Positions 30,500 through 41,000 of a stretch of 64,000 nt of DNA are shown one piece after another. The translations under genes were made by a program, and so were the position numbers. This DNA comes from Acidithiobacillus ferruginosus (lineage in GTDB: Bacteria; Pseudomonadota; Gammaproteobacteria; Acidithiobacillales; Acidithiobacillaceae). The notes below the pieces were generated by a model. It saw nothing but the letters and a program-made list of their open reading frames with translations. It was not told the DNA's origin and ran no database searches. Positions within the stretch are counted from its first letter, which is position 1, and every line of letters begins with the position of its first letter. The stretch is from assembly GCF_018854495.1 (NCBI RefSeq), contig NZ_JABBDR010000010.1, positions 1-64,000 on the forward strand, read 5' to 3'.

Positions 30500-31213
30500 C
30501 TATTTCCCCTGGATGCTTTGTTCTACCTCGTCCAACGGAAGATGCCGGACACTTTTCCCTTTCGCAAGATAAATGACGTATTCGCAGATGTTCCGGGCAT
30601 GATCTCCAATACGCTCGATGGCTTTGGCGATAAAGAGCGCATCAATAGCCGGGGTGATGGTGCGCGGATCTTCCATCATGTAGGTAATCAGACGGCGCAG
30701 GGCAGAGCGGTATTCCTGATTGAGCACCTCATCGCCTTTGGCGACGGCAATGGCTTCCTCCGCATCCGCACGGGCCAGGGCATCCATGGCGCGGCGCAAC
30801 ATATTCAGGGCATAGTCGGCCATGACGCCCACGTCTCTGAGAAAGGCCGGATTGTCGTTACGCGCGCCATGTCCCATAGCCAAGGCCATATCGGCAATTT
30901 TGCTGGCCTTGTCGCCCATCCGCTCCAGATCCGCGATGGTCTTGATCAGGGTCATCACCAGACGCAGATCGCTGGCGGCAGGCTGACGCGTAGCTAGAAT
31001 GTTGATGCACTCCTCTTCAATACGCACCTCGTAACCATTCACCTCGTGGTCACGCCCGATCACTTCACGGGCCAGTTCGGCATCTGACTCCTGCAGTGCC
31101 TTGATAGCATTCGTGATCTGCTCCTCCACCACACCGCCCATGGCGAGCACCAGGGCGTGGACCTCATGGAGTTCTTCATCAAAACGCTGGGAAATATGTG
31201 GTTCTTTGTCCAT
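30500..31213 (-). CDS. phoU: Phosphate transport regulator PhoU
   Basis: Protein of 237 residues, two PhoU three-helix bundles with the repeated metal-binding motif seen as ATRQPAASDLRLVMTLIKTIADLERMGD and, in the second half, IAKAIERIGDHARNICEYV. It links PstSCAB to PhoR and represses the Pho response when phosphate is plentiful. It lies 11 bases after pstB and just before ppx. Confidence 0.95.
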   Translation of the reverse strand: MDKEPHISQRFDEELHEVHALVLAMGGVVEEQITNAIKALQESDAELAREVIGRDHEVNGYEVRIEEECINILATRQPAASDLRLVMTLIKTIADLERMGDKASKIADMALAMGHGARNDNPAFLRDVGVMADYALNMLRRAMDALARADAEEAIAVAKGDEVLNQEYRSALRRLITYMMEDPRTITPAIDALFIAKAIERIGDHARNICEYVIYLAKGKSVRHLPLDEVEQSIQGK

Positions 31214-31224
31214 AGCTGTGCTCC

Positions 31225-31992
31225 TTAACCGTAGCGACCCGTGATGTAGTCTTCAGTCTGCTTCTTGCCGGGATTAGTGAATAACTGGTGGGTGGAATCA
31301 AATTCCACCATCTCGCCCATATACATAAATGCCGTATAATCAGATACTCGCGCCGCCTGTTGCATGTTGTGGGTGACGATCAGGATCGTAAACTGATTCC
31401 GCAGTTCGCTCACCAGCTCTTCAATCTTGAGGGTGGCGATGGGGTCCAGTGCGGAGGTCGGTTCATCGAGCAGGATTACCTCCGGTTTCACCGCCACCGC
31501 CCGCGCGATACACAGGCGTTGCTGCTGCCCGCCGGACAACCCCAGCCCACTCGTCTTGAGTTTGTCCTTCACCTCTTCCCAGAGGGCAGCATGGCGCAAC
31601 GCCTGCTCCACCCGCTCGTCCATCTCCACCTTGCGTAATTTTTCATAGAGCTTGATGCCAAAGGCAATATTGTCATAGATGGACATGGGGAAAGGCGTTG
31701 GCTTCTGAAATACCATGCCGATTTTAGCGCGCAGCATATTCACATCCATGCCGGGAGCGAGAATATCCTCACCATCCAGCAGGACCTCGCCGGTCGCGCG
31801 TTGCCCGGGGTACAGGGAATACATGCGATTGAATACCCGCAGAAGCGTCGACTTGCCGCAACCCGACGGCCCGATGAACGCGGTCACCTGATTCTCGGGT
31901 ATTTCCAGATTGATATCTATGAGGGCCTTGTTGCTCCCGTAAAAAAAATCCAGGTGGCGGACGGATATTTTGGTTTTCTGGGGTTCCGACAT
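31225..31992 (-). CDS. pstB: Phosphate ABC transporter ATP-binding protein
   Basis: ABC ATPase of 255 residues energising phosphate import. Walker A is GPSGCGKST, followed by the PstB-typical [10 protein letters not shown] and [14 protein letters not shown]. The signature is LSGGQQQRL, Walker [13 protein letters not shown], and the switch His is in IVTHNM. The frame opens 34 codons earlier inside pstA, but ATG 31992 shares one base with the pstA stop and starts the family sequence. Confidence 0.97.
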   Translation of the reverse strand: MSEPQKTKISVRHLDFFYGSNKALIDINLEIPENQVTAFIGPSGCGKSTLLRVFNRMYSLYPGQRATGEVLLDGEDILAPGMDVNMLRAKIGMVFQKPTPFPMSIYDNIAFGIKLYEKLRKVEMDERVEQALRHAALWEEVKDKLKTSGLGLSGGQQQRLCIARAVAVKPEVILLDEPTSALDPIATLKIEELVSELRNQFTILIVTHNMQQAARVSDYTAFMYMGEMVEFDSTHQLFTNPGKKQTEDYITGRYG

Positions 31993-32846
31993 TAACGCGG
32001 GCTCCTGTCTTTGATAAGGAAGCGGGAAACAAGGCTCAAGACTAGCACAGCCATGGCAGCTATCAACGCGCCCGCCCAGGCCAGATGCTGCCATTCCGGA
32101 TAAGGACTCATGGCAAATTGAAAAATGACTACAGGGACATTGGCGATCGGTTTGTCCAGGTTCGTGCTGAAAAACTGATTACTGAGCGCCGTGAACAGCA
32201 GTGGTGCGGTCTCGCCACTGATTCTCGCCACCGCCAGCAGAACCCCGGTGAGTATACCAGAACGTGCGGCCCGATAACTCACCTGAACGATCATCTTCCA
32301 GTGGGGCGCCCCCAGGGCCAGAGCCGCCTCGCGCATGGTCCCTGGTACCATACCCAGCATCTCATCCGTAGTGCGCAGGACGACCGGTAAAAGCAAAATA
32401 GCCAGTGACAAAGCCCCGGCAAGACCCGAGAAGCTCCCCATGGGCACCACCACGACTGCGTAAATAAACAGACCGATCACGATGGACGGTGCGCTGAGCA
32501 GAATATCATTAAAAAAACGAATGACTGCCGCAAGTCGGCTGCCTTGCGCAAACTCAGCGAGATAGGTGCCGGCCAGGATTCCCACAGGGGTACCGATCAT
32601 CACCGCCACGCCGATCATCAGCAGGCTGCCCACGAAGGCGTTGCGCAAGCCCCCGATACTGCCAGGCGCCGGCGTGTCACCTGTAAACAGTTCCATGTTG
32701 AGGGCGGTAGCACCATAAGAGAGGGTGGTCCAAAGAATCCAGACCAGCCAGAAGAGGCCAAACAGCGTCGTTGCCATGGCCATACCCAGATTAAAGACAT
32801 TCCAGAAGCGACGGCGCAGATAACGGGCGTTCTTGGCCGTATTCAT
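31992..32846 (-). CDS. pstA: Phosphate ABC transporter permease PstA
   Basis: Inner-membrane permease of 284 residues with six hydrophobic segments and the EAA-type loop [19 protein letters not shown] that contacts PstB. The N-terminus has a positively charged RRRFW start. ATG overlaps the pstC stop by 4 bases. Confidence 0.95.
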   Translation of the reverse strand: MNTAKNARYLRRRFWNVFNLGMAMATTLFGLFWLVWILWTTLSYGATALNMELFTGDTPAPGSIGGLRNAFVGSLLMIGVAVMIGTPVGILAGTYLAEFAQGSRLAAVIRFFNDILLSAPSIVIGLFIYAVVVVPMGSFSGLAGALSLAILLLPVVLRTTDEMLGMVPGTMREAALALGAPHWKMIVQVSYRAARSGILTGVLLAVARISGETAPLLFTALSNQFFSTNLDKPIANVPVVIFQFAMSPYPEWQHLAWAGALIAAMAVLVLSLVSRFLIKDRSPR

Positions 32847-33865
32847 AAACCCACCTTCCCTTGCCCCTGACCGAGACGCCAGAGCATCAGTTTGGCCAGC
32901 ACCAGCACCACGAAGGTAATGATGAAGAGAATGAAACCCAAGGCCATGAGCGCCGACTTGTACATGGGTGAAAAGGCCTCGGCAAACTCGTTCGCCAGCG
33001 CGGCGGCGATGGAGTTTCCGGCGTCGAGCAAAGAGATATGGAGGTCGTGGGCATTACCGATCACAAAGGTTACCGCCATGGTTTCGCCAAGGGCACGGCC
33101 CAGACCGAGGAACACCCCGCCGACTACCGCCGTACGGGTATAAGGGAGAACCACATGGCGTGCCACTTCCCAAGTCGTGGCACCCAGGCCATAGGCCGAC
33201 TCTTTGAGCATCGCTGGCACGACCAGAAAAACATCGCGCATGATCGCGGAAATAAAGGGGATCACCATGATGGCCAGAATGATACCGGCAGTCAGCATAC
33301 CAATGCCCATCGGCGGGCCGCGAAACAACGCACCGATACCGGGCAGAGCACCCAGATGATCATTGAGCCAAGGCTCTGCGCTACCCAAAACCGGCGCAAA
33401 GACGAAAAGACCCCACATGCCGAAGATGATACTGGGGATACCCGCCAGCAGTTCAATGGCGCTGCCGATCGGTTGGCGCAACCATTCTGGCGCGAGTTCA
33501 CTGATAAATAAGGCGATACCGAAACTGATGGGCACGGCGATCAGCAGGGCGGTCAGGGAGCTGACCAAAGTCCCGTAAATCGGTACCAGAGCGCCGAAGT
33601 TCTCCGTAACCGGATCCCAGGCATCGCTCCAGAAAAAAGCGAAGCCAAAATGATGAAAAGCTTCCCACCCGCGCAAAAAGAGGGACAACGCCACCCCGAC
33701 CAGCAGGAGCAGGACCAAAAAGGCGAGCCCACCCGTCAGCCAGCGGAATCTCCGATCCATGGCATGTAGGCGCCGTGATCGGGCGGGGCTGATGCGAGAT
33801 GGCACAGCGGGGGACGGCACCGCCACCATCCGCATTTCCAACTCTGCGTCGCGGGTATCGTCCAT
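32843..33865 (-). CDS. pstC: Phosphate ABC transporter permease PstC
   Basis: Inner-membrane permease of 340 residues. A cytoplasmic N-terminal tail of about 45 residues precedes the first membrane segment (FLVLLLLVGVALSLF). The loop KESAYGLGATTWEVARHVVLPY is the EAA motif for PstB docking. The conserved region VFAPVLGSAEPWLND is also present. It lies 8 bases after pstS. Confidence 0.95.
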   Translation of the reverse strand: MDDTRDAELEMRMVAVPSPAVPSRISPARSRRLHAMDRRFRWLTGGLAFLVLLLLVGVALSLFLRGWEAFHHFGFAFFWSDAWDPVTENFGALVPIYGTLVSSLTALLIAVPISFGIALFISELAPEWLRQPIGSAIELLAGIPSIIFGMWGLFVFAPVLGSAEPWLNDHLGALPGIGALFRGPPMGIGMLTAGIILAIMVIPFISAIMRDVFLVVPAMLKESAYGLGATTWEVARHVVLPYTRTAVVGGVFLGLGRALGETMAVTFVIGNAHDLHISLLDAGNSIAAALANEFAEAFSPMYKSALMALGFILFIITFVVLVLAKLMLWRLGQGQGKVGL

Positions 33866-33873
33866 ATCTTAGC

Positions 33874-34893
33874 TCACTGGCCCAGATTCCTTTTCCAGTA
33901 TGCCTCGATCTGCGTCACCGTAGTTTTTGGTAATGGCACATAATCCAGGCTCCTGGCTTCCGCTTGCGCCTGCGGGGCTGTCAGGAACCAGCGTGCAAAT
34001 TTCAGGACTCCGGCATTAACCGTCTTATCGACGTCCTGGCGCATAAGGATGTAAGTCGCAGCGGAAATGGGCCAACTCTGGGCACCCGGCTGGTTGGTGA
34101 GAATCATGTAGAAATCCTCTACCTTGGTAAAGTCCGCATTCGCCGCGGCGGCCTGGAAAGTAGCCAGATCAGGGGCCACCACCTTGCCCGCGGCATTGAT
34201 CATTTTGCCGTAAGCCATGTGATTTTCCTTGGCGTAGGCATATTCCACGTAGCCGATGGCACCAGGAATCCGCTGTACATATGCAGCGACGCCCGCATTA
34301 CCCTTGCCGCCCACACCGACGGGCCAGGAAACAGCCGTGTTATCGCCCACCCGTTGCTTCCATTCCGGGCTGACCTTGGCCAGATAATTGGTAAAGTTGA
34401 AGGTAGTGCCGGAACCGTCAGAACGATGGACCACCGTGATATTCATATCCGGCAGCTTAACGCCCTTATTGAGGTCGGCAATGGCCGCGTCGTTCCATTT
34501 CTTGATCTTACCCAGGTAAATACCGGTGAGTACGGTGCCGTTGAAGGTCAGTTCACCGGGCTTTATACCGGGGACATTCACAACAGGGGTAATGCCAATA
34601 ATCACTGCCGGAAACTGGACGAGATGGTCTTTGTTGAGATATTCAGGCTTGAGAGGCATGTCGCTGTTGGCGAAAGCGACGGTTTTGGCCTTGATTTGGG
34701 CAATCCCGCCACCAGAACCGATGGCCTGATAATTCACCATGGTGCCGGTTTTTTGTTGGTAAGTTTCCGCCCATTTGGACAGGACGGGATAAATGGCCGT
34801 GCCGCCTGCGGCGGAAATGGTTTCCGCCTGCACCAGCCCTGCTACACCCAGGCTCATCACGCCCAACACAAAAGCCACACCCTTGGTCTTCAT
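33874..34893 (-). CDS. pstS: Periplasmic phosphate-binding protein PstS
   Basis: High-affinity phosphate receptor of 339 residues. The signal peptide is cleaved after about residue 23 (VQAETISAAGG). Phosphate-binding motifs are GGTAIYPV near the N-terminus, GSGGGIAQ and HRSDGSGTTFNFT. GGAG lies 9 bases upstream of ATG 34893. It is the first gene after the Pho box at 34953-34971 and is expected to be the most strongly PhoB-induced gene of the cluster. Confidence 0.96.
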   Translation of the reverse strand: MKTKGVAFVLGVMSLGVAGLVQAETISAAGGTAIYPVLSKWAETYQQKTGTMVNYQAIGSGGGIAQIKAKTVAFANSDMPLKPEYLNKDHLVQFPAVIIGITPVVNVPGIKPGELTFNGTVLTGIYLGKIKKWNDAAIADLNKGVKLPDMNITVVHRSDGSGTTFNFTNYLAKVSPEWKQRVGDNTAVSWPVGVGGKGNAGVAAYVQRIPGAIGYVEYAYAKENHMAYGKMINAAGKVVAPDLATFQAAAANADFTKVEDFYMILTNQPGAQSWPISAATYILMRQDVDKTVNAGVLKFARWFLTAPQAQAEARSLDYVPLPKTTVTQIEAYWKRNLGQ

Positions 34894-34937
34894 GATGTCA
34901 CGCTCCCTATACAGGTTTAGTGAAAAGCTGCACAGAG

Positions 34938-34971
34938 ACTATAGCAAGGTTTTATTACCGTTTTATGACAC
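34938..34971 (-). promoter_or_regulatory. Pho box and -10 element of the pstS promoter
   Basis: On the minus strand GTGTCATAAAACGGTAATA (34971 to 34953) matches the PhoB-box pattern of two 7-base direct repeats (CTGTCAT-like) separated by an A-rich 4-base spacer. A TATAGT hexamer follows at 34943-34938. The 9-base gap puts the second half-site where a -35 would be, the class II arrangement of PhoB promoters. The box overlaps the last codons and stop of phoR, so PhoB and RNA polymerase bind partly inside that gene. Confidence 0.7.
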
Positions 34972-36291
34972 TGCGGAGTCGGAGGAAAAACTGCGGGCGA
35001 GATGGAGCGGAAAATGCGCAGTAAAAGTGGTTCCCTTACCCACTTCACTCGCCACTTCCAGATGCCCCTGATAACGCTCGACAGCGTGACGGACAATGGC
35101 CAGTCCCAACCCTGTACCCCCCATGCGTCGGGAGCGGCCTTTATCCACCCGATAAAAACGCTCGGTGATACGCTGCAAGTGCTCGGTAGCGATACCATCG
35201 CCGGTATCCTGCACCACCAAACGCAGATCGCCCGAGCGACGCTCCCAGCGCACGCTGACGGTGCGGTCTGCCGGGGTATATTTGATGGCGTTTTCCAATA
35301 AATTTCGGATGATACTGGTCAGATCGATGGTTTCTGCGAAAATGCCCAAGCCGCCATCCAGCGCCGTGTCGATCTGCAAACGTTTTTGCACTATGGCGGG
35401 CGCCAGGGTGTCCAGCGTGTTGTGTATCATATCCGCGAGCATGAGCGTTTCGCAGTGTTCCGGATTCGCCTCGGCGGCCTCCATACGTGCCAGAGACAGC
35501 AAGTCTTCGACCAAAGACTGCATGCGCAGCGTCTGCTGTTCCATGAGACGAAGTTGACTACCCACCTCATCGTCGGCAGCGATGGGACTGTCCAGCATGT
35601 TTTCCAGGAAACCGCGTACCACCGTCAGCGGGCTGCGCAACTCATGGGAGACGTTGGCTACGAAGTCCTGACGGACCTGTTCAAGCTGACGGATACGGGT
35701 CACGTCCCGGAAGATGACCAAAGCACCCGCATCGGCGAGGGGATAGCGCATGCCTTCCAAAATCTGTTGTGCATCTGCCGGGGCCGGGAGCTGCAGGCTG
35801 GGCGGACCTTCGCCGGCGAGAAAGGCGCGCAGATGCGGAGTTCGCAGCCAGAAGGCCAGCGGCTTGCCCGCGTCATCGGGCCATTGCAGTTGCAGCAAGC
35901 GGATACCCGAAGGATTCACCCAGAGCAATTGGCCACGCTCGTCCATCAATACCACAACATCGGGCATTGCCTGCAAGGCGTCACGCAACTGTACGATCTG
36001 GGCACTGAGCTGGCGGTGCTGCGCCTCCTGATCACGCCGCCAGTGGTAACCCTCGGCAAACGTCTCCTCCCACATTCCCCCCGCCAGCGGGGGTAACAAG
36101 GTATACGGGTTACGGAACCAAGCGCTGAAGCTCTGGGATTGCTGGCGATGCCATCCGACCCAGAGCGCCAGCAAGAAAGCGATGATCACCAGCGGGAGGT
36201 AGGACCAGGCGTGCAGATCATCGGCGGCCAGAAAAATCGGAATCAGCGCCCAGACCGCTACGGGGTAAAACCAGGCACGGAGGTACTTCAC
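34963..36291 (-). CDS. phoR: Phosphate-regulon sensor histidine kinase PhoR
   Basis: About 442 residues from GTG 36291. Two membrane segments come first (about residues 5-50). A PAS domain (VVVLMDERGQLLWVN) follows, then the HisKA dimerisation helix with the phospho-acceptor His in NVSHELRSPLT (near 216). The HATPase has N (LLENAIKYTP), G1 (DTGDGI) and G2 (GGTGLGLAIV) boxes. It phosphorylates PhoB in low phosphate. The frame is open a further 34 codons to an ATG-like start that would overlap phoB; the GTG leaves a 61-base gap and fits the E. coli-like start, so the exact start is unsettled. Confidence 0.92.
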   Translation of the reverse strand: MKYLRAWFYPVAVWALIPIFLAADDLHAWSYLPLVIIAFLLALWVGWHRQQSQSFSAWFRNPYTLLPPLAGGMWEETFAEGYHWRRDQEAQHRQLSAQIVQLRDALQAMPDVVVLMDERGQLLWVNPSGIRLLQLQWPDDAGKPLAFWLRTPHLRAFLAGEGPPSLQLPAPADAQQILEGMRYPLADAGALVIFRDVTRIRQLEQVRQDFVANVSHELRSPLTVVRGFLENMLDSPIAADDEVGSQLRLMEQQTLRMQSLVEDLLSLARMEAAEANPEHCETLMLADMIHNTLDTLAPAIVQKRLQIDTALDGGLGIFAETIDLTSIIRNLLENAIKYTPADRTVSVRWERRSGDLRLVVQDTGDGIATEHLQRITERFYRVDKGRSRRMGGTGLGLAIVRHAVERYQGHLEVASEVGKGTTFTAHFPLHLARSFSSDSAVS

Positions 36292-36352
36292 GCCGGAAAG
36301 ATATCCCGGTGTGTGCTGCGGCCTGCTGAACGCGCAAAAGCTGGCACACCAG

Positions 36353-37084
36353 TCATCGCTCGTCCACCACTTCCCGCTGGAAACCCAAGGCACTGCAGCG
36401 ATAGCCTTCGCCCCTGACAGTTTCGATGATCTGGGCGTAACCGTGGTGTTCCAGCCCCCGACGCAAACGGCGAATGTGGACGTCGACCGTGCGCTCTTCG
36501 ATAAAACTCTGCCGTCCCCAGATCTGATCGAGCAGCATATCCCGCGAAAAGACCCGTTCCGGGTTGGTCACAAAAAGACGCAAAAGACGAAACTCGGTAG
36601 GCCCGAGATGAACCTGTACCTCACCGGCGTAGACCCGATGCGCGCGCAGATCCACATGCAGGTCGCCAAGCCGTACCCGGCCCGCCGCCGTACCGCCGTA
36701 ACTGCGCCGCAGCAGGGCATTGACCCGCGCCACCAGTTCCCGCGGAGAAAAGGGTTTGGCCAGATAATCATCCGCACCTGATTCCAGACCATGCACCCTG
36801 TCACCCTCCTCACCGCGCGCGGTAAGGAGAATGATGGGCAGCTTCCGGGTCTCTTCACGACGGCGCAGCATACGGCACCATGCCAGGCCATTTTCGCCCG
36901 GAAGCATCCAGTCAAGCACCAGCAACTGCGGCCCCCAGGTCTGGAGTACCGCTTCCGCCGATTCGACGCTGCCCTCACAGCGGACGTCAAAGCCATTACG
37001 CTGCAGGGTAACGCGCAGGAGTTCCTGAATGCCTTCCTCATCCTCCACTACCAGGACACGGGAGGATACCTTGTCTTCGTCCAT
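36353..37084 (-). CDS. phoB: Phosphate-regulon response regulator PhoB
   Basis: OmpR-family regulator of 243 residues. The receiver domain (residues 8-125) has the acidic pocket VEDEE, phospho-acceptor Asp58 in LVLDWMLPG and Lys in LAKPF. A C-terminal winged helix (about 145-235) follows with the recognition-helix region RTVDVHIRRLRRGLE. ATG 37084 is preceded by AAAGG at 8 bases and fits the family; upstream in-frame starts exist. Followed by phoR and the pst genes on the same strand. Confidence 0.94.
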   Translation of the reverse strand: MDEDKVSSRVLVVEDEEGIQELLRVTLQRNGFDVRCEGSVESAEAVLQTWGPQLLVLDWMLPGENGLAWCRMLRRREETRKLPIILLTARGEEGDRVHGLESGADDYLAKPFSPRELVARVNALLRRSYGGTAAGRVRLGDLHVDLRAHRVYAGEVQVHLGPTEFRLLRLFVTNPERVFSRDMLLDQIWGRQSFIEERTVDVHIRRLRRGLEHHGYAQIIETVRGEGYRCSALGFQREVVDER

Positions 37085-37203
37085 ACCTGCCTTTTGCCCG
37101 GATACGCCCATCGTTCGCTTATTGTGGCGCAAGCCCTGGCGGAATGCCAAGACGTTGCACACCAAAATAACCCCGTCAGTACAGGATGGGAAGGGTCATG
37201 TTC

Positions 37204-38460
<1,257 letters not shown>

Positions 38461-38663
38461 AAGTTTTGCTCCGAAAACACCGGCCTCGCCACAAGGGCGC
38501 CAGTCTATGGCAGACGCTTCATCAAGGTGGGGACCAGTGCGACGCGCGTCATGCAGACTGAGGCATGACGGCAAGCGCACTCTAACAGAACAGATTACCC
38601 ATTACGAGTGATAAATGGTGACGGCCATATCCAGACGAAAGCGCTGGAGTGCCCAGGAAGCAA

Positions 38664-39161
38664 TCAGGGACCGCGCTGTGGCTGCCGCGACTTGTCCGGA
38701 GGACGCCGATCTGGATGCTGCCCGGGGCGCTGCGGAGGTGGCGCGAAGCGTGGCCGCTGCCCTTCCGGAGCCTGCGCCCCGTAGCCCGGGAAAACCTGCG
38801 GAGGTGAAACGAATCGCCCCGGCGCACCCATGGGCGCGCGCGGTGGTGGCGGCAAAGGTACACCCACGGGCGGTCTGGGCGGCAGCGGTATCCCGCGGCG
38901 CATGGGCGGCGGCGGCGCCGCAAAATAACGGTAATAATAGGACCGCGGATAGTAGTTCCACAGTTGGGTCTGAAAATACAATTGCGGGGTGTAATACCGG
39001 GCGTAAGCACTGGGTGGATACCAGTAGCCAACCGCAGGATAGCCGCTGTAATACCCCTGGCTCCCATAAGCATAATAATCATAGCCGGTGGGGTATACGG
39101 CGCAACCCGCACCCGCCCCGAGCAGCAAGCCGGCCATGACCACGAATCGTGATTTTTTCAT
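38664..39161 (-). CDS. Tyr/Pro-rich lipoprotein of unknown function
   Basis: Protein of 165 residues. A signal peptide with lipobox (LLLGAGAGC, Cys20) predicts a lipid-anchored envelope protein. Residues about 25-85 are very rich in Tyr and Gly (YDYYAYGSQGYYSGYP). The rest is Pro/Arg-rich with PPPP runs and a QRP/RPP tail. GGAGGGAG about 6 bases before ATG 39161 fixes the start; the open frame continues far upstream. Similar Tyr-rich lipoproteins occur in other Gram-negatives without an assigned role. It is divergent from the CDF transporter gene. Confidence 0.7.
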   Translation of the reverse strand: MKKSRFVVMAGLLLGAGAGCAVYPTGYDYYAYGSQGYYSGYPAVGYWYPPSAYARYYTPQLYFQTQLWNYYPRSYYYRYFAAPPPPMRRGIPLPPRPPVGVPLPPPPRAPMGAPGRFVSPPQVFPGYGAQAPEGQRPRFAPPPQRPGQHPDRRPPDKSRQPQRGP

Positions 39162-39305
39162 ACGTCTCCCTCCAATTCGCAGCGATGCCACGTGGCATAC
39201 GCAGTTCTCGCCCTGAGCCGCAGCCACCAATTCGTGAAGAACACCGCGGAGTGGCGCCAGGGGTTTTAATGAGTCATATTCTACCAAAATGCTGAGGAGC
39301 GCCAT

Positions 39306-40274
39306 ATGGCACACGGCCACACCGATCATACAGAATCCCCGCATACCCATGCGCCCCCTCATGATCACGGACACAGCCATGGAGCGCATGGTCACGCCCC
39401 CGTGAATGGCCGTGCTTTTGCGATCGGCATTGGACTCAATCTGAGCTTCGTACTGACCGAGGCGGTGTTCGGAGTGCTTGGACATTCCCTCGCGTTGCTC
39501 GCAGACGCCGGCCATAATCTCAGCGACGTTCTGGGGCTGCTCATGGCTTGGGGAGCGAGTGCCCTTGCCAACCGCCCCCCTTCGGGGCGATTTACCTATG
39601 GACTACGCAGCTCGTCCATTCTCGCCGCGCTGGCGAACGCCGTCTTTCTGCTGGTGGTCACCGGCGGCATCGCCTGGGAAGCCATTGAGCGGCTGCTGCA
39701 CCCGGCCTCTGTAGCAAGCTTCATCGTCATCGGTGTGGCGGCCTTCGGGGTAGTGATCAACACGGGAACGGCCCTGCTCTTCATGTCGGGGCGAAAAGGC
39801 GACTTGAATATCCGTGCGGCGTTTTTGCACATGGCAGGCGACGCAGCCATCTCTTTTGGCGTAGTCGTTGCGGGGATCGTGATGCTGTTCACCCACTGGT
39901 TCTGGCTAGACTCTGCGGCCAGCCTGCTGATCAGCGCGTTGATTGTGATGGCCACCTGGGGTTTATTGCGTGACTCCGCCCATCTGGCGCTGCACGGCGT
40001 CCCCCCGGGTATCGACACCGACGCAGTACGGGTTTATTTGCTTGGGTTACCCAACGTCACGGCCGTGCATGACCTGCACATCTGGGCCATGAGCACCACC
40101 GAAACCGCGCTGACTGCGCATCTGGTCATGCCCGACGGCTATCCCGGCGATGCGCTGCTCCATGAAATTGGTGAGGAATTGCGTGCGCATTTTCAGATCG
40201 TCCATCCTACCTTGCAAGTGGAAACAGGCGATCCGGGCCATCCCTGCAAGCTGGCCGGGGAGCATCTGGTATAA
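39306..40274 (+). CDS. Cation diffusion facilitator (zinc/cadmium/cobalt efflux) family protein
   Basis: Protein of 322 residues. A His-rich N-terminus (about residues 3-30, HxH repeats) precedes six membrane segments. The transport site is HSLALLADAGHNLSDVLG in segment 2 and HMAGDAAISFGVV in segment 5, the HxxxD and HxxxD pattern of Zn-type CDF proteins such as CzcD and ZitB. The cytoplasmic C-terminal domain contains VHDLHIWAM and HLV. It exports divalent metal in exchange for protons, useful in metal-rich acid. Convergent with the cytochrome c4-like gene. Confidence 0.93.
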   Translation: MAHGHTDHTESPHTHAPPHDHGHSHGAHGHAPVNGRAFAIGIGLNLSFVLTEAVFGVLGHSLALLADAGHNLSDVLGLLMAWGASALANRPPSGRFTYGLRSSSILAALANAVFLLVVTGGIAWEAIERLLHPASVASFIVIGVAAFGVVINTGTALLFMSGRKGDLNIRAAFLHMAGDAAISFGVVVAGIVMLFTHWFWLDSAASLLISALIVMATWGLLRDSAHLALHGVPPGIDTDAVRVYLLGLPNVTAVHDLHIWAMSTTETALTAHLVMPDGYPGDALLHEIGEELRAHFQIVHPTLQVETGDPGHPCKLAGEHLV

Positions 40275-40345
40275 GATGGCGGCAGACCTGACATGGCCCC
40301 TACCGGGCGTGCCAGAATCTGCGCCTCCACCGCATATCATTGATC

Positions 40346-40987
40346 TCAATGCAGACCGGACAGATAAGCCGCCACGTCCTGCATTTGCCGGTTTGTCAGC
40401 TTTTCTGCCACAGGCTGCATGATGGGATTCACCCGGTTTCCATCATGCAGATAGGTTAGCTGCTGAACGATATATCCATATCGCTGCCCGGCCAACCGCG
40501 GAAATATCCCTCGACCTGTCGCGTTTACGGCGTGGCAGGCCATACACGCGGGAACACCCTGTGCAGCGATGCCCTGCAGGAATATCTGCTTACCCGCGGA
40601 CACCCCGGGACGTGGCGAGGACGCGCTGTGCATGGGCGATTGCGCCGCATAATACTTCGCAACCAACTGGATTTCCTGCTGAGTCATGGCCTGGGCGACA
40701 GGCCACATGTAAATCTGCGCATTTTGATCCGCACGGGTATGCGATTTGAACTGCTTCAGTTGCCATGCCAGATATTGCACCTGCTGACCACCCAGGCGCG
40801 GAACCATCGGATAGATGGTATTTTCGCCGGTCTGCCCGTGGCAGATCATGCATGACTGATGGACAGATTGTGGCACCTGCGCCAGTGCCGGACTTGCGCC
40901 CAATATCGCCAACACTATGGCGGCACTGCAGATAACTCCCTTCTTTTTGGAAGAAGCGAAACGGTTCGATGATAATACAGGATACAT
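40346..40987 (-). CDS. Dihaem cytochrome c4, Cyc1-like
   Basis: Periplasmic c-type cytochrome of 213 residues. A signal peptide (cleavage after about residue 36, SPALA) precedes two haem sites, CMICH at 46-50 and CMACH at 148-152, in two homologous halves as in cytochrome c4. Stretches RADQN, IYMWPVAQA and FPRLAGQRYGYI closely resemble my memory of Cyc1 (cyt c552) of the A. ferrooxidans iron-oxidation pathway, which carries electrons from rusticyanin to the aa3 oxidase. ATG 40987 has AGGAGG at 8 bases and is preferred over the GTG two codons upstream. It follows the Cyc2-like gene by 13 bases. Confidence 0.88.
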   Translation of the reverse strand: MYPVLSSNRFASSKKKGVICSAAIVLAILGASPALAQVPQSVHQSCMICHGQTGENTIYPMVPRLGGQQVQYLAWQLKQFKSHTRADQNAQIYMWPVAQAMTQQEIQLVAKYYAAQSPMHSASSPRPGVSAGKQIFLQGIAAQGVPACMACHAVNATGRGIFPRLAGQRYGYIVQQLTYLHDGNRVNPIMQPVAEKLTNRQMQDVAAYLSGLH

Positions 40988-41000
40988 AGCCACCCCCTCC

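Noticed and set aside
38602..38961. Ala/Arg-rich minus-strand frame overlapping the lipoprotein gene
   Set aside because: It is a frame shadow of the Pro-rich repeat region of the lipoprotein.
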